Assembly: GCA_015179045.1 (NCBI GenBank)
Contig: WHUZ01000035.1
Location: 372,001 to 436,000 of the forward strand
Source: Kalaharituber pfeilii
Taxonomy: Eukaryota; Ascomycota; Pezizomycetes; Pezizales; Pezizaceae
Direction of reading: 5' to 3'
Length of the DNA stretch: 64,000 nucleotides
Below are positions 22,842-35,037 of this stretch, piece after piece; the first letter of the stretch is position 1, and each line of letters starts with the position of its first letter. The translations under genes and the position numbers were made by a program. Below the pieces are notes generated by a model, which worked only from the letters and a program-made list of their open reading frames with translations, had not been told where the DNA came from and ran no database searches.

Positions 22842-24026
22842 TTAAAACCCTGAAATAGATATTTCCACTGGAGCCTTGTTGCTGTACGATCTTCTTTCAT
22901 GAAGCAGGGAAAGCATATCATTGGGAGACTCCTGCTCCCGTCGCCCATCACTTTCATTTAGCTCGAAATCCATGGGTTCGGCAACAGAGTTCCTAGACAG
23001 AGGAGTCTCGTCAATTTCGTCCTTGCAACCCGGAACCATCTCCCCGTCAGTAATAGAGAACCTTGCCCGCTTCTGTTGGGGTATGACCGTCGTGCTTGCA
23101 CGTCGGGTTGACGGAAACGCACTAATGCTTGATTCCGTGAGCTCGCTTGTAATGTTCGTAGTACTCAAACGAGATAGCTTTCCACTCTCCTCTGTCTGCG
23201 AAGCCTGCTGCCAGCATAGCGCTGGCCCAGTGGTGCTCACAGGCGATTGCACCGGCGCATCTGCCGTGCTCCACTCGCTTTCGCCCACACTGCTCCGTGT
23301 GCTCCGACTGTGACTCTCTTTCCAAGCCTGTCTCCGCAATGATAATTTTGGTTGTCGAATATTGCGCTTAGCCACTGCGTCTGTATCTTCAGTTGTCGCC
23401 TGAACTCCATTGGGCGATCCATCCACCTCCTCCTCCTCCTCCCCCTCCTCCTCTCGTCTATTATCTCGCCGCTTCTGTCCACTGGTGCATACATATCCCA
23501 AGAAAATTGGATTATACAGATCTTGACACCAAGCTGAGCACGCATTTCGACGCGGTTCTGCTTCTAAGCTTTTAATCATTGCAAGAGAGTAACGCTGTCC
23601 CAGAGGGTTGGCTTGCGAGGAAGGGGCATCTTCCATGTGGGTATCATCCGGAGCATATTCATCTGTTTCATAGCCATCCCAATCATATTCACTTTCTCCA
23701 TCCTCTTCAGAATCCCAGGAAAGGTTGGATCCATCTTCCGAACTAGTATCCCCATCATCGATATCCGCAAAGCTGTCTACCGTCGGAAACAATTTGGTGC
23801 ATTCCCTGGTACTACCATCCTCACCAAATCGCCCATTCTTAGCGATGTAATAGCTCGATTCCAGGCTTGTGGACAAATATTTTGCTGGTGTCGACAATAT
23901 TGGTTGATTTCGAGTATTTTTGGAATACCGGGGTATAGTAAACCTCTCTGCAGGAGACACTGACATTGAGTACCCACGGCCCATACATGTCTGGAGAACC
24001 GCCGGACTGATGAGATCCACAGCCAT
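22842..24026 (-). CDS. Acidic protein of unknown function
   Basis: One open frame encodes 394 residues from the first in-frame ATG at 24026 (a GTG lies 54 nt further upstream). The N-terminal 80 residues are Ser/Tyr-rich. A strongly acidic block follows (about 88-140, with DDGDTSSEDGSNLSWDSEED and repeated D/E/Y). Next come a short conserved-looking segment with Cys and Trp (NACSAWCQDLYNPIFLGYVC) and an E-rich stretch (REEEGEEEEEVD). The C-terminal half is Ser/Thr-rich with basic patches (KRARF). I recognise no domain. Composition suggests a mostly disordered, possibly nuclear protein; that is inference. Its 3' end faces the oxidoreductase gene. Confidence 0.65.
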   Translation of the reverse strand: MAVDLISPAVLQTCMGRGYSMSVSPAERFTIPRYSKNTRNQPILSTPAKYLSTSLESSYYIAKNGRFGEDGSTRECTKLFPTVDSFADIDDGDTSSEDGSNLSWDSEEDGESEYDWDGYETDEYAPDDTHMEDAPSSQANPLGQRYSLAMIKSLEAEPRRNACSAWCQDLYNPIFLGYVCTSGQKRRDNRREEEGEEEEEVDGSPNGVQATTEDTDAVAKRNIRQPKLSLRRQAWKESHSRSTRSSVGESEWSTADAPVQSPVSTTGPALCWQQASQTEESGKLSRLSTTNITSELTESSISAFPSTRRASTTVIPQQKRARFSITDGEMVPGCKDEIDETPLSRNSVAEPMDFELNESDGRREQESPNDMLSLLHERRSYSNKAPVEISISGF

Positions 24027-27000
24027 GGATTGATTGTGATAGAAATGAGAGAAGGAATCACGTTTGCCGACAAAATTCACCCAAGGGCCGAATATCGCTC
24101 ACAAGGAAAAAAGCCGACTGTAGCCAAATCGATGTAAACACAAAATGTAAATGCATTCAAAGGGGCCGTTCCATGCGGCCCGTTATATAATGTATTCGAT
24201 TTCTTGGATGTATACTATTTATGGTTCGCTGATTTTGGTTGCGTAATTGTGGTCTGTAGTGAGGCGAATGCGAAATAGGAGAGCTGGATTTTTCAAAATT
24301 TCAAGAGTGTAGTGTAGTCCTATACGTTCCGTTTGCTACTGATTAACTGCTGCACCTTTGCCAAAAACGAGGCTCCCGTAGGCCGCTTAGTGACGATCGC
24401 ATGTAGGCAATGGAAGGCGCGGGGGCATTTAATGCCTGTCGCAAGGCTGAAGGTTATGCTCATGCCTGACAACCATACGAGCATGTAGCCTAGCGGGTCA
24501 ATTCCAACCGCTTCGAGGGTACTAGTCCCAGAAAATCTTCTCCTTTTCCTGGATTACAAAACAAACTCAAAAAACCGCTGCCTAATTTGTCGTATTCTGC
24601 CCACGTGTACTGCGTAGTTAAGTACAATCGTTGCAGAATCTCGACCTCAAGATTGTCAACGTCTTCCACTTTACAACGCAACATTCTTCAAAATGCCGGC
24701 CTGGATAAGTGCTCACACGTAGCTGTGAACCATAGGCAAGTGGAGAGCATGTACATACTGCTGCTCCAAGGATCCATCTGCATTGCATAAGGGTCCCAGT
24801 TTCAGAATCTTTGCCGCTAACAAGTAATTCATCCGCCACAAAGAGAACCTCGCACAGACTTCTGCATTACGGTTCGAATTTCTCCGTGATACTTTGTTGG
24901 CTCGGGAATAGGGTCCACAATTGCCGGTCAAGCCTGCAGGACCTGCCTGATGCGATATACAGCTCGCTGAGCAAGAATTTTCTGAAAAGCATCTCCTGCA
25001 CAGTGTCCCTACATTCAACATTGGAGTCGCATGTAGCAGGCGCAGGAGGGCTCTGCGCCCAAAGATACGCTCCTTTGCACTTCGCATGTAATCATCTCAG
25101 GCGGAAATATCCTGACAGATGACGCGCCACCTTTGGATTGTTAGGCCCCGACATTAAATTCCTCTCTAGGTCATTTAAGTGTTGCGAGCTTAAGGTACGT
25201 ACATAAGCCAGCCTTGAGCAATGTCAGCGCCACCAGCGCCGCCAGCCTCAGGATTACGATTCCATTTCAGAGCGGCGGCCATGCTGTCAACGTTACGCTG
25301 CCATCTTTGTGCATCGAGCCCTTGTTGGACCGGCTATTTTGGCACTCAACTCTATCTCATCTGAACTTAGGATAGCGGAGAGTTGGGAGATGTAAGTTGT
25401 ACCAAGCACTGTACCACTTGTACCATGGCTTTCAGTTCTGTGATACAGGGTGTGTAGACCCCATACCTATAACGCTGTTGTGATTGCTCCAGGGAAACAG
25501 GATAGCGTGCATTTGAGTGCGTATGCAGTGCCTATTGTGTAGGCGTAATGATGTGATGATGGGTCGGGAGATAGTTGAGATATAGATGTAATTGGCCCTT
25601 GGAACAAGCCCCCTAACTAGATCCAGAGTGAGCTGTAGACGTAGACGCACATTCTGCATTTCTTGCTGATAAAGGTAGCTCCCCATACCTAAAGCAGTCG
25701 GAAGTTCGGGTCAACAATAAATATGGATGTCAGCAATAATAGATAGTCCCAGGTGAGGGACAATTGCTGATCTGCCAGGCGCGGCGGGGGATTGTGTTGA
25801 GTGCAGGACCCATTGTCCCAATATTAGCCGTATGTACTCGAGGACTGTATGGTGTTCGCGGCAACTGCTCACGGGAAATTGGAATGAGGCAAAGACAAAA
25901 GTGGATACTTATTTCACCTCGACGAACTCCCGCGCAAACGAGGCCGGGCGGACGCCTGAGCTGACTTTATGGGGCTGCAGGTGATCCTGGTGGCCTGGTT
26001 GTGAAAGCAGCAGGAGGGGGACGTACTGGCCGTATCAGTGCAGAGGCACAGGTATAGCCTGGCCAGTAACGAGAAGGGGATATTTCACTTCTGAGCAGAT
26101 TTTGTGTGAGTGAATGGCGTGGAGAGCCTGGGCCGGGCAGTAGAGCGTAATTGAAATATGAGAACGAATCGAATGCATCGTAAGCGTTTTTCTGATCTTG
26201 CTATGAGCGCCTCCTCACCGTCGTGGGCGAAGCGTGTGCGGCTGGCCGGGGCGAGATATTTCTAGTGTAATAGTAAGCTGGCCAGGCAGGGCTCCAGGCT
26301 GGTGGGACCTGGCGGCGTGCTCTGGACTGACTGACACGCACCGCGCGCAGTCGCCACCGGCGCTGGCCAGCGGTGTGCTGGCTTGCAGTGTTTTAAATAC
26401 TTCACACTGTGGCGGACTGAGCATATGTGTTGGTCTCGAGGACCTGTAAATCCGTCTTGGACCCAGAATCGTGTGAAGATTTATATACCCGAGCGACCAG
26501 TCCTATTACGTTTCATGAAGCGTGGTTACACGGTGCAGGAGAGATGTCACATTTATACTTGGACCAGATTTCCATACTTGAGCACTAGCCATAAGCAGTG
26601 CATACAATTAGCCCAACACCGCTTGTGGCTGGGATATCTGTAGCTAGTGCCTATACCGATCGTGAGATATGCCAATTGATACAGCATCAGATATAGTACG
26701 AGATGGAGCGGCACGTACACTTGCAACGTGATTGTTCTCTAAGGCCCAGGTCCACCAGCCACCAGCTGCTCCACCTGGCGCAGCTCACATATATATGACT
26801 AGATTACAAGCGTATAGGGGCGCCCGGTAGCCTACATCAGTCTACATATTACACAAATGGGATTCCTAGTAGCAATCTTCCGTATTATATAAAAAGTATC
26901 AACTCTCACAGGTGGTGGCTTCGAACACACATATACAACCTAAGGATGCATATATCTTCTCATTCATAAACACCGAACGTCGTATGCAAAATCACCATCA

Positions 27001-28700
27001 CAGCTGGCAGACAGCCATGCCATGTCGTGGCAGCGACTGCATGCAACATGCAACTTCTAATCATCACAAGGAAAACTTCGATTCAAGCTTTTCAGATTAT
27101 TAAACGAGCATTCCATTCACTCACTCTCACACCAAGAGATATATCTGCCTGAAGAGTTCTTGTAGACACAGTACAACGGATAGGAACATGACCACTTTCG
27201 ATGCATGTTCCTGCACCCGGCGGCCTCCAGAATACTGCTCCGTGCATTCCGAAGCAAGTGCCGTCCGTTCTGCTCCGATGGTGGAAGGGGGCCAATAAAT
27301 TACAACAGAGAACAAGGATTTGTCTCTCTTTGTTCCTTCGGGCTTATCTAAACAAAAGCCTGTTGGGTTTGCTTTCCGACTGTGGTAGAAGTTGGAAATA
27401 TCAATATGCATATGCAGGGGTATACCAAAAGTGCTACTAAAAGGTTTTTCGCCCCCCCCACCAGTTGATAGACATGTCTCTATAGATGCTCGGGCGGGGT
27501 AAATTCCTCGAGAAATTAAGTTCGAACCGTACCGCGTTATCAGTTGTCAAATGTGGTCTTTTCTTGCCTACTTAGAAATATGAACATCAAGAAATTATTG
27601 CCTTAACCCTCGCGCGCGCCTGCCCAACTATTCCAAACTACGTTATGTACGTTATTCGTTTTCTATTTTCGATGCAACCGGACTCCTATTTTTGTCCACC
27701 CGTGTGTGGGGCAGGCTGCAGACTCTTTGGGACCGGGAGAGCTATTCATAAGTAGCTGCGAACCACAAACGTCGTCACGCGCCTTACTACCGCCAATTGG
27801 GCGGCACATTTATGTTACCCGTAACATTTCACAAGTCAGCATTCCATTGTCGCGTGCATACAAGGCTTATCTTATGGGTGCCTTAGGTGGAAGCACTGAC
27901 GAAATGACGGCAGCTGCAACCTAGTTTCGAACCGGGGAACAAGGCTAGGCCGTTCGAACTGCGACCCAACCAATGTGCTCCTTTATGATCTGCTTGGCGC
28001 AGTGCCAGTAGGGCAGCGCGGAATCATTTTCATTGGGCCCGTTCATGACACCGAGATGCCTACACCCACAGGTAAGTACTGGTACTCGGATTCCTCGGGC
28101 CGTGGATTACTTCACGTTGCATAGGTGGATCATCTATTCGAGTGGATTGAGACCAGCCTTACAGATGGCCCAGCCAATTGTCATTGACAAATGCATTGCA
28201 TCCTGCAAATGATCGTTCATTGGCCAGTTGAGCTCACCATATTTCGCACGTTAGAGCAAATGAGCCAACCTGACATCAACGACAATAGCCAGTCCCAAGA
28301 AAAATATATCCTAACAGTTTCAATTGCAAGACCTAATCATGTCTCTCATGCTCAATACCTACATAGAAACATATACTACGCATCCTGCATAACAACGGGA
28401 ATACATAGCTGGAAAAGGAGATGAAAGAAAATAAGGGAAAAAACAACAAAAGAAAAAATTAAAAAAAAAAAAAAAAGGCAATCAATATAACAAGATTGAC
28501 ACAAAGAAATCAAAAAGCAACCCATAACACCGTCAAGATATACAAGTACAGCTTTTCACTCCTTGAAAAAAAAAAAAATTAGCTGCAGCCATGATGCTAG
28601 AACGAAATAAAACAACCCTTTACCGACGCATTTATGAACCCAGAAAGAATTTGAATAGGAATAAAACAAGATAAAAACCTTCCACCAAGACCAAGACTAC
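24027..28700. other. Gene-poor interval
   Basis: No gene could be supported over 4.7 kb. A GC-rich block lies at about 26200-26450. The end (28430-28620) is A-rich and is probably the 3' flank of the minus-strand gene at 28701. Short Cys-containing frames near 27092-27411 have no supporting features. Confidence 0.5.
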
Positions 28701-30735
28701 CTATAATCTCCATTCACACATGCACAGCCCATCCTCGCCCTCCTCGAGAGGAGTGCTGGGTTCACGTTTCCACTTGCGAATAACACTTCCCCCAAACCGG
28801 TTCCTCACAACATTTTCTACTACTTCGCGTTTCTGCGCCTCCAATAATGCCGTACTTTGCTGATCGTTAGAAGCCCCGTCCTCGGAGGTACCTAGTATGA
28901 CAATCAAGCTTCCATTGAGGCCGACAACCCGCCGCTGGCATGTGATTTCTGCTTTGTTTGAGCTACGAGGACTCAAAATATCAATTTCTTCCTGAGAAAT
29001 CCGGCTTTCCTTGACCGTGTAACGCAACTGCCGCTTGGGAGGAGGGCTAGGCTTCTTCCTGCGTTTTGTTGAACCCGCAATCTCTACGCTCAAATCCTGT
29101 AGTTCGGGTGGATTATTGCCAAATGTGCGGTTTGATGGTCCCAGTAGCTCCATCCATACCAGCCCCTCCATATAGGTCAGCTTCCATTGGCACCACCAAA
29201 ATGTCTCACCAATTGCTAGTTGTGTAGAGTTGAAGCTAATGTCCATTGCCGGCTCACTCAAATTATCTAAATCTTTCAATACTTCCTCTATCGTAGCAGT
29301 CTTCAAGATAATTTCCTTAGTGTACAAAAACCTATACTGGTACACTTCCGTATCATAGTATCTCTTGGTATTGATGTTACTGTTCGCCTGGTTGCCGACT
29401 CGATACAGAGGCTGATGGTAGAAGGATGGAGGTTGGACTCCTTCCATAAGAATACGTTCTTTGGCAAACGTAGGACCTTTTGTATCCCTAATATGGTCGT
29501 TGATACCCTCGGCAGAGGAAATCAGGAACTCTGGCACCAAAGGTGCTGCACCTTTGGGAGGTAGCGCTGAAGGAATAGCATCCTCAAAGTAACTGCTGGA
29601 TTCAATCTGAATTTGTAGCCGATTTTGTGGAATATGACATGGCCATAATACTTTGTCGAGCGGTGCCGGTTGTCCAGGTAAACGAGAATCGGGCGACAGA
29701 CAGGTGTGACTTTGGTTGAAGAGCGTAACAGTTATTTCTTGAATCTCAGCGGGAAATCTAGGAATAGGCTCGGGTGGTGGATAATATGGCCTAGAGCTTA
29801 TGTTAGCATACGCAGTGATCAACCAGCAGCAATACCATTCGAACGTACTGATCATCATTGTACTGATCATCATTGTTCTGATTTTGTTGTTGTCGGCTTT
29901 GTTTTAGAACAATACCCAAGGTAACCCCTAATACTATCGATAAAAGAACAGATATGAAAGCAATTCCTAACAGAATCCACCATAATTTTATCCCGCAAAC
30001 TCGTTTGTTGTCTTGTATTTTCTCCTTCGTCTTGTTGCTTCTGTTGGTAACCAAGAGGTGGTTACTGTTGGTACTAAACGTGCTACCGTTTGCACTCTGT
30101 ACACTAACTTCCGAATCAGAGTTATTGAGCGCAAATGGCGGAGTGGCATCCTCCGTTGAAACCTCAGTATTGTTGACATTATTGACATTTCTACTTGAGC
30201 CTGCGGCAACATGAACTGTAGGGAGCCCTCGCACCGCTGCAGCCACGTCGATCATCTCCAGCTGAGGCCTCCTTCGCTCGTGATCTGGCTTTGGCTGTTG
30301 AGCATATCTAGTGTACGGCGGTGGAGGCAGTATCGCGTCAATTTCGTCATGTATTGGCACGGGCGTTGGATACTCTCCTTCGACTGGCACTTGGTTCCTG
30401 TGTTCGTGCTGAAATGGAAGTGGGGGAATTGAAAATGATGTCTCTGGCGACAAGTTTGGTATCGTGGGTGGAAGTAAGTTGGCTTGGTATTGTTGCACGG
30501 GCCCAAAGGCAGTCTGAGTATTTAAGCCTGAGTGCGGGGAATACGAGGGCTCCGGAGACTGTATTGATGTCGGCAACGGCGCGCTTAGGGCTTGGTCGTT
30601 TGGAGGGTTTCCGGCGACCATTGGAGGCGATGCACTTCGAGAATCATTGGTCGCGCGTTCGAAATCGACATCTGCGAGGCTGTTGCTGCGTTGAGGGTCC
30701 GGGATGCTGGCATGCAAAGGAAATCGTGAATCCAT
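28701..30735 (-). CDS. Single-pass membrane protein, unknown function
   Basis: Two exons (30735-29849 and 29790-28701) are joined over a 58-nt intron with donor GTACGT and branch GCTAAC, giving 658 residues. The phase fits only this donor (Gln then PYYPPPEP). The N-terminal 245 residues are Pro/Ser-rich and look disordered. A hydrophobic helix lies at about 251-277 (LWWILLGIAFISVLLSIVLG). It is followed by a Gln/Asn-rich spacer and a C-terminal part of about 350 residues with several N-glycosylation sequons (NQS, NST, NRT, NGS). With no signal peptide, a type II orientation with the C-terminus outside or luminal is inferred. The ATG at 30735 is the first in frame. No family recognised. Confidence 0.7.
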
Positions 30736-33700
30736 TCTGAGCAATGGCTCCCAGGGCAATGGGAGGGGGGCTGAATGGCGGGCGACGAATGGTGGGCGAT
30801 GAGGCGGTGGGGGCGCCGAAGAAGAGATGGTGGAAAGATTGAGATATTGCTCCACGAGGGAGGAGACAATGTGGTTGAGGTGCGAGTGCGAACAAGTTGG
30901 AAGGTCGCAGTGACCCAATTCGGGTTGGAGCGTTTAATTGCGATTTGCCCCTTCCGAAACACACCAACTCCCTTCTGCTGCCCCTAACTTACCCATGCAA
31001 GCAGACCATCTGCTGCAGCGCTGGGGGCCGCAGCCTGGGGGGGGCCTCTGAGAGCTTCCTGGTTGGGCTGGCTGGCGGGGCTGGCTGGGCCGGCTCAAAG
31101 CAGCCCAGAGCCGAAAAGGCGCCAGCGTGAGCTTCACTGCTGGGTGGGGACGGGCGGGAGCCGCTGGAGGAAGCCGCCCTTGGGCCCGCTTATTCGCTCC
31201 AGCGAGGAAATAACCTTACAAGGGGCTGCTGCTGGAGGGGCGTGCGACAGCGGGCAACGGACGAGCAAAGGAGGCCACACCCGGCCGCGGTCGCACAATC
31301 GCTGGCCCACACGGCCCAGTGTGCAGCCCTGCAGGTCACATAGCAAACATGTAATTGCCATCAAGCAGCATGGAATGGAAATGAAAACCGAACGCAAGAG
31401 AAGACGAAACAAAAAAAAAAGAAAAAAAGAAAAAGAAAAAGAAACAAATTTCAAGGTGAAAAAATGGCAAAGAGAAAAGAGGCTGCTGAGGGCGACTGGA
31501 CGGGCGGCTTGGAGAGTTGCCCGACCCTCCAACGAGCGCGAGAACATGAGGCAGATCTCCACTTCCCCTGCGCTTCGGAGGAGCGTTCCACAGCGGCTCA
31601 TTCGGGCTACTAGCTAGAGCGATGCAATCTTCGGCGTGCGGAATTTTTTTTTCCTATTCCCGGGGCATGGAAAGCATCATGCACGATCCCAGTAATGCAG
31701 GAATACCAGTCCCAATCTGTCATGGGTAGGTCCTAGTATCTCTTCTCTACATGTTTGAACCCCTTCGATCCTGTTATCCTTGAAATAATCTAACTACTCT
31801 CGGTCTCCTTCTTGGAGCAACGCGAGTAGGTCAAAAAGCAGCCTGGATTCACTGAAGCTAAATGACATTGACTCCACATGCCCAGCATTTGTAGATTGTA
31901 CAATAGTATGATGCTCAGAAAGAGGGATGATATATGTTAACTACTCACAACTCTGTGGCTACCTATAACTAGCGATTGATATCGTATACGTACGTGCATA
32001 GTACATAGCATTGTGAAGCATACATGCACTTAAAGTACTTTTAATACTCCAGTGGAGTACAGGTGACCCCGGCCATAGTGAAGGAATGGGTGAGATCATT
32101 TGACGGTTTTTGCAAAAAAATTAGCTATACCGGACATCCAGTTAAACCGGACTGGACAACAAAACTGTAGCCTTTTAGATTCAAATTACAGATAAACTAG
32201 TTAGCTGAACCAGTCAAAGGCCAAAATCATGAGACTGCTTTTTGTACCTTCCATATGTTATAGTTGGTATTTTTGAAGTGTTCTCTGTATCTTGAATTCA
32301 ATGTTTGAAGGTTCTGTATTATCTGAGGAGATTAAGAAGATACCCCTCTCAATTGGCTTACTAAGTTCTGTACCCCCCTTGACGGGCACCCCTGCAAAAT
32401 TTGTTACCGGTCGCTAGGTTAAACTTGACAGAAAGTGCTGGATTTTGGTGGTCCGGTATATCATAGCAAGGTGTAACTGTAAAGTGCCCTAGTTATAGTG
32501 AAAAGAAGCGCTATAGTGAAAGTGAAGGGCTTTTCGAGACTAATCGATTCAGCAACAGGTAAAGTCTACTTGCTATAGTGGAATAGTGTATCTGATGCTT
32601 CAATATCATAGACATTGAAGATAATGCCATTGGCTTGCCATCGGGACCAGGAAATAATTTGCAGAGGTCATTTCTCCTGGGCGCTGTCCCGCTTCCTGGC
32701 GATCGCAACATATCTTCCATTTCTCTAGAGCTGGACGTCCAAAGTGGCGTTGAGGAGGCATGATGGTGACGGTCTGGCAAGGACTTGAGATCTGAATATC
32801 ATACACTGAAAATTTCCGCATTTGACGATTTTCTTTCACCCCTGCCTACTTGGGGGCTAGCACGTGGCCCCGTGTAAACTTGCTGAAGTGAAGAAAACAG
32901 GTCGGGATTCTTGGCCTTCGTTACTGTATAGCCAGGGTTGCCTGTATGTAATGATACGGGCTTGTATCTCACAAGCAGTAGCTGTGCGGCGGTTCCCGTG
33001 CTCCAGACTTTCCGTTGTCTGCAAATTCATGCGCGAAAGTGTAGTTCTGAGAGACGCATCCCTAGCATGGTTTAGCGCTCGGCACTGTTGGCATCACGGC
33101 ACTCAAATTGTCATTCAAGTGCCGGCCTGCCGAGAAATGTCAAGTTAGTTTGAATCTGGACCTGATATTGTCAGTAAATAGGAGGGGATACGGTTAGTTG
33201 GAGTAAAATGGGGGGGAAAAAATATAATTGAGATAACTAATACATGCATTGATATCAAAGAACTCTATACTGTACTCTTACCCCTACCCTATAGAGTTAG
33301 CAATTGAGTCATCGACGAGAGTAAGCTGATTTCACCGAGTCTAATCTGAAGGAGCTGAATTGTATATCTGTAGTAATAAGCCCAACAATGAGGTGTTGAG
33401 ACTACCAACGTACGGGCAGCTCTCGGGCCAAGCTGATGTCAATCTTCGAACTGTAAGGTATTTCTGGGTCACCGTTGCGCAGATCATGATATCTGTCTTT
33501 CGGAGACTATCATTCCTTCGGCGATACTCGGATATATTGGAGAAGCATTAACACTTCTGTCTCTGAGCAACAGGTCAGTCAATAGAACACTGTTATAAAG
33601 AGTAAGGCTCATAACGATTTTTTCTCAACACACTAGCCCTCCATGTGGAATTTTGAAGGTCCTTTTTCTAACCTTGAAAATGGGAGCCCTTGTAGCTTGC

Positions 33701-34305
33701 TCTTGTAGTGGCGCAAGAGTTTGCACATGATAATCATTGGAGCCTCCAGGATATCGTTGCGACCATGCATAAGCTGGACTCTTGTTAATGCCCATGATCT
33801 CCCCTGATATCCAGTGACTATGAATTTTGTTTTTGCATGTAGTCTTAAAGGCTCAATGCTCTCATTGCCTCATTGCTCCGAAGTGAAGATCCTAGAGCAT
33901 ATATGCGTTCACGGCGAGAAAGTCCTCGAGCTCTGTTATTTCGTGTAGCTCTTGGCCGTCTGAATGACACATATATCTACGCCAATCCCCCCTCAGCTAT
34001 ATCATCTATAGCTATCAAGCTAGAGTACGGTTGATGCTTCTTACTGCTATGTGTATTTTAGGATGTGAAAACCTCGTGTGTTGTGTATATATCATGATAA
34101 AGAAAAAGGTTCTTATCCAAAAAAAAAAAAAAAAGTACAAGTTGTGAGTTCCAAGAAGTACTGAGAGGAACGTTCACTGTAATATGGGTCATTGGTCATT
34201 GGGAAAGCATTAATCCTCCCCCTACCTCCCTACACTCACAGCTCCCCTCTCCCTCACCGTTCTGCCTCTTCCTCCTCCTCCCTCTTTTCCCCTCCTACTT
34301 CCTGT
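30736..34305. other. Gene-poor interval with a GC-rich block
   Basis: The first 600 bp (about 30960-31330 most strongly) are GC-rich and lie upstream of the minus-strand membrane protein gene, so they may include its promoter. A degenerate pogo-like element is at about 32121-32481. The rest shows no gene. A purine/pyrimidine-biased tract at 34200-34500 overlaps the end of the next gene. Confidence 0.5.
32121..32481. mobile_element. Degenerate pogo-like MITE
   Basis: TTAGCTATACCGGAC (32121-32135) and the inverse-type GTCCGGTATA followed by TCATAGCAAGGTGTAACTGTA (32451-32481) resemble the ends of the intact MITE at 3598-4045. The left terminus is not cleanly defined, and CTATAGTGAAA-like repeats nearby suggest another old element beside it. 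Confidence 0.4.
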
Positions 34306-35037
34306 TCATCCCGAATACCTCACCTCCACCTCTGCCCCCAATACATGATCCACCCACCCCGAATATAGTGTCCTCCCAATTAACATCGTCCTATCTCCCT
34401 CCCTCAGCGCCTCCAAAAAGCCCTCTCCAGTCTCCTTCTCATCCTCCATTTCCCTTTCTCCTCCCCTCCACCACCCCCTCACTTTCTGATTATCTCTTGG
34501 CCTAACGTTCTGACGTACTACCCACTTTGATACATGAGCATCCCGGCCCGGAGTACCTTGACCTGTTCCTACCTTTTTTTGCGGAAAGCGATATGCCTTA
34601 TTAGCTCCTTTCCTCCCTTCGTTCCCCCACTCGCACCAGGACTACCACTACTATGAGTAGCTGCACTAGGTCGCAGGATACTCCTCCTTCGTCAGCTCTA
34701 GCCGCCACCACTTATCGTGGCTCTTCGTCTACCACCTTACCAACTCCACCTTCGCCTCATTTGGTATGGGATCCGTCACCAGCAGTCCCATGGCCACGCT
34801 TGTGCCTGGCGTTATGTACGATCCGAAGACGTCAGTTTGCTTCGCCATGCGCGCAGTGAGCGCGGGCGTGTAGTCAACGTACTCCAGGATTAGGAAAGCT
34901 AGCTCGACAGGGAGCTGGAGGCACGAGGTGAGGAGGTCGCACGCTAGCGAGACTTGCTGCGGGGCGACAGAATTTGGTGACAGGCGTGGACATGGTGCCG
35001 GGTATGGGCGCGGGCCAGCGGCGGAGGCACATGCCAT
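34306..35037 (-). CDS. Fungal family protein, F-box-like start and GFLxxLxxGDR end
   Basis: Two exons (35037-34741 and 34641-34306) give 210 residues. The donor is GTAAGG after ..AKVEL and the acceptor is GTGGTAG at 34642; both ends are phase 0. Exon 1 has LPVELAFLILEYVDYTPALT, an F-box-like helix seen at the start of many fungal proteins of unknown function, then DPIPNEAKVEL. Exon 2 has WVVRQNV and near the C-terminus GFLEALREGDRTMLIGRTLY followed by SGWVDHVLGAEVEVRYSG, the typical end of the same family (GFLxxLxxGDRI.V.AR..FPGW.N.V). The usual central SHDQGWS motif is not seen, so a segment may be lost or another exon missed. Function is unknown. Exon 2 has no ATG and is easily overlooked. 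Confidence 0.6.

Noticed and set aside
27920..27990. Minus-strand tRNA suggested by GGTTCGAAAC
   Set aside because: No acceptor stem or anticodon arm could be drawn.
31063..31617. 184-codon plus frame upstream of the membrane protein gene
   Set aside because: GC-rich and A-rich composition explains it; there is an equally long frame on the other strand.
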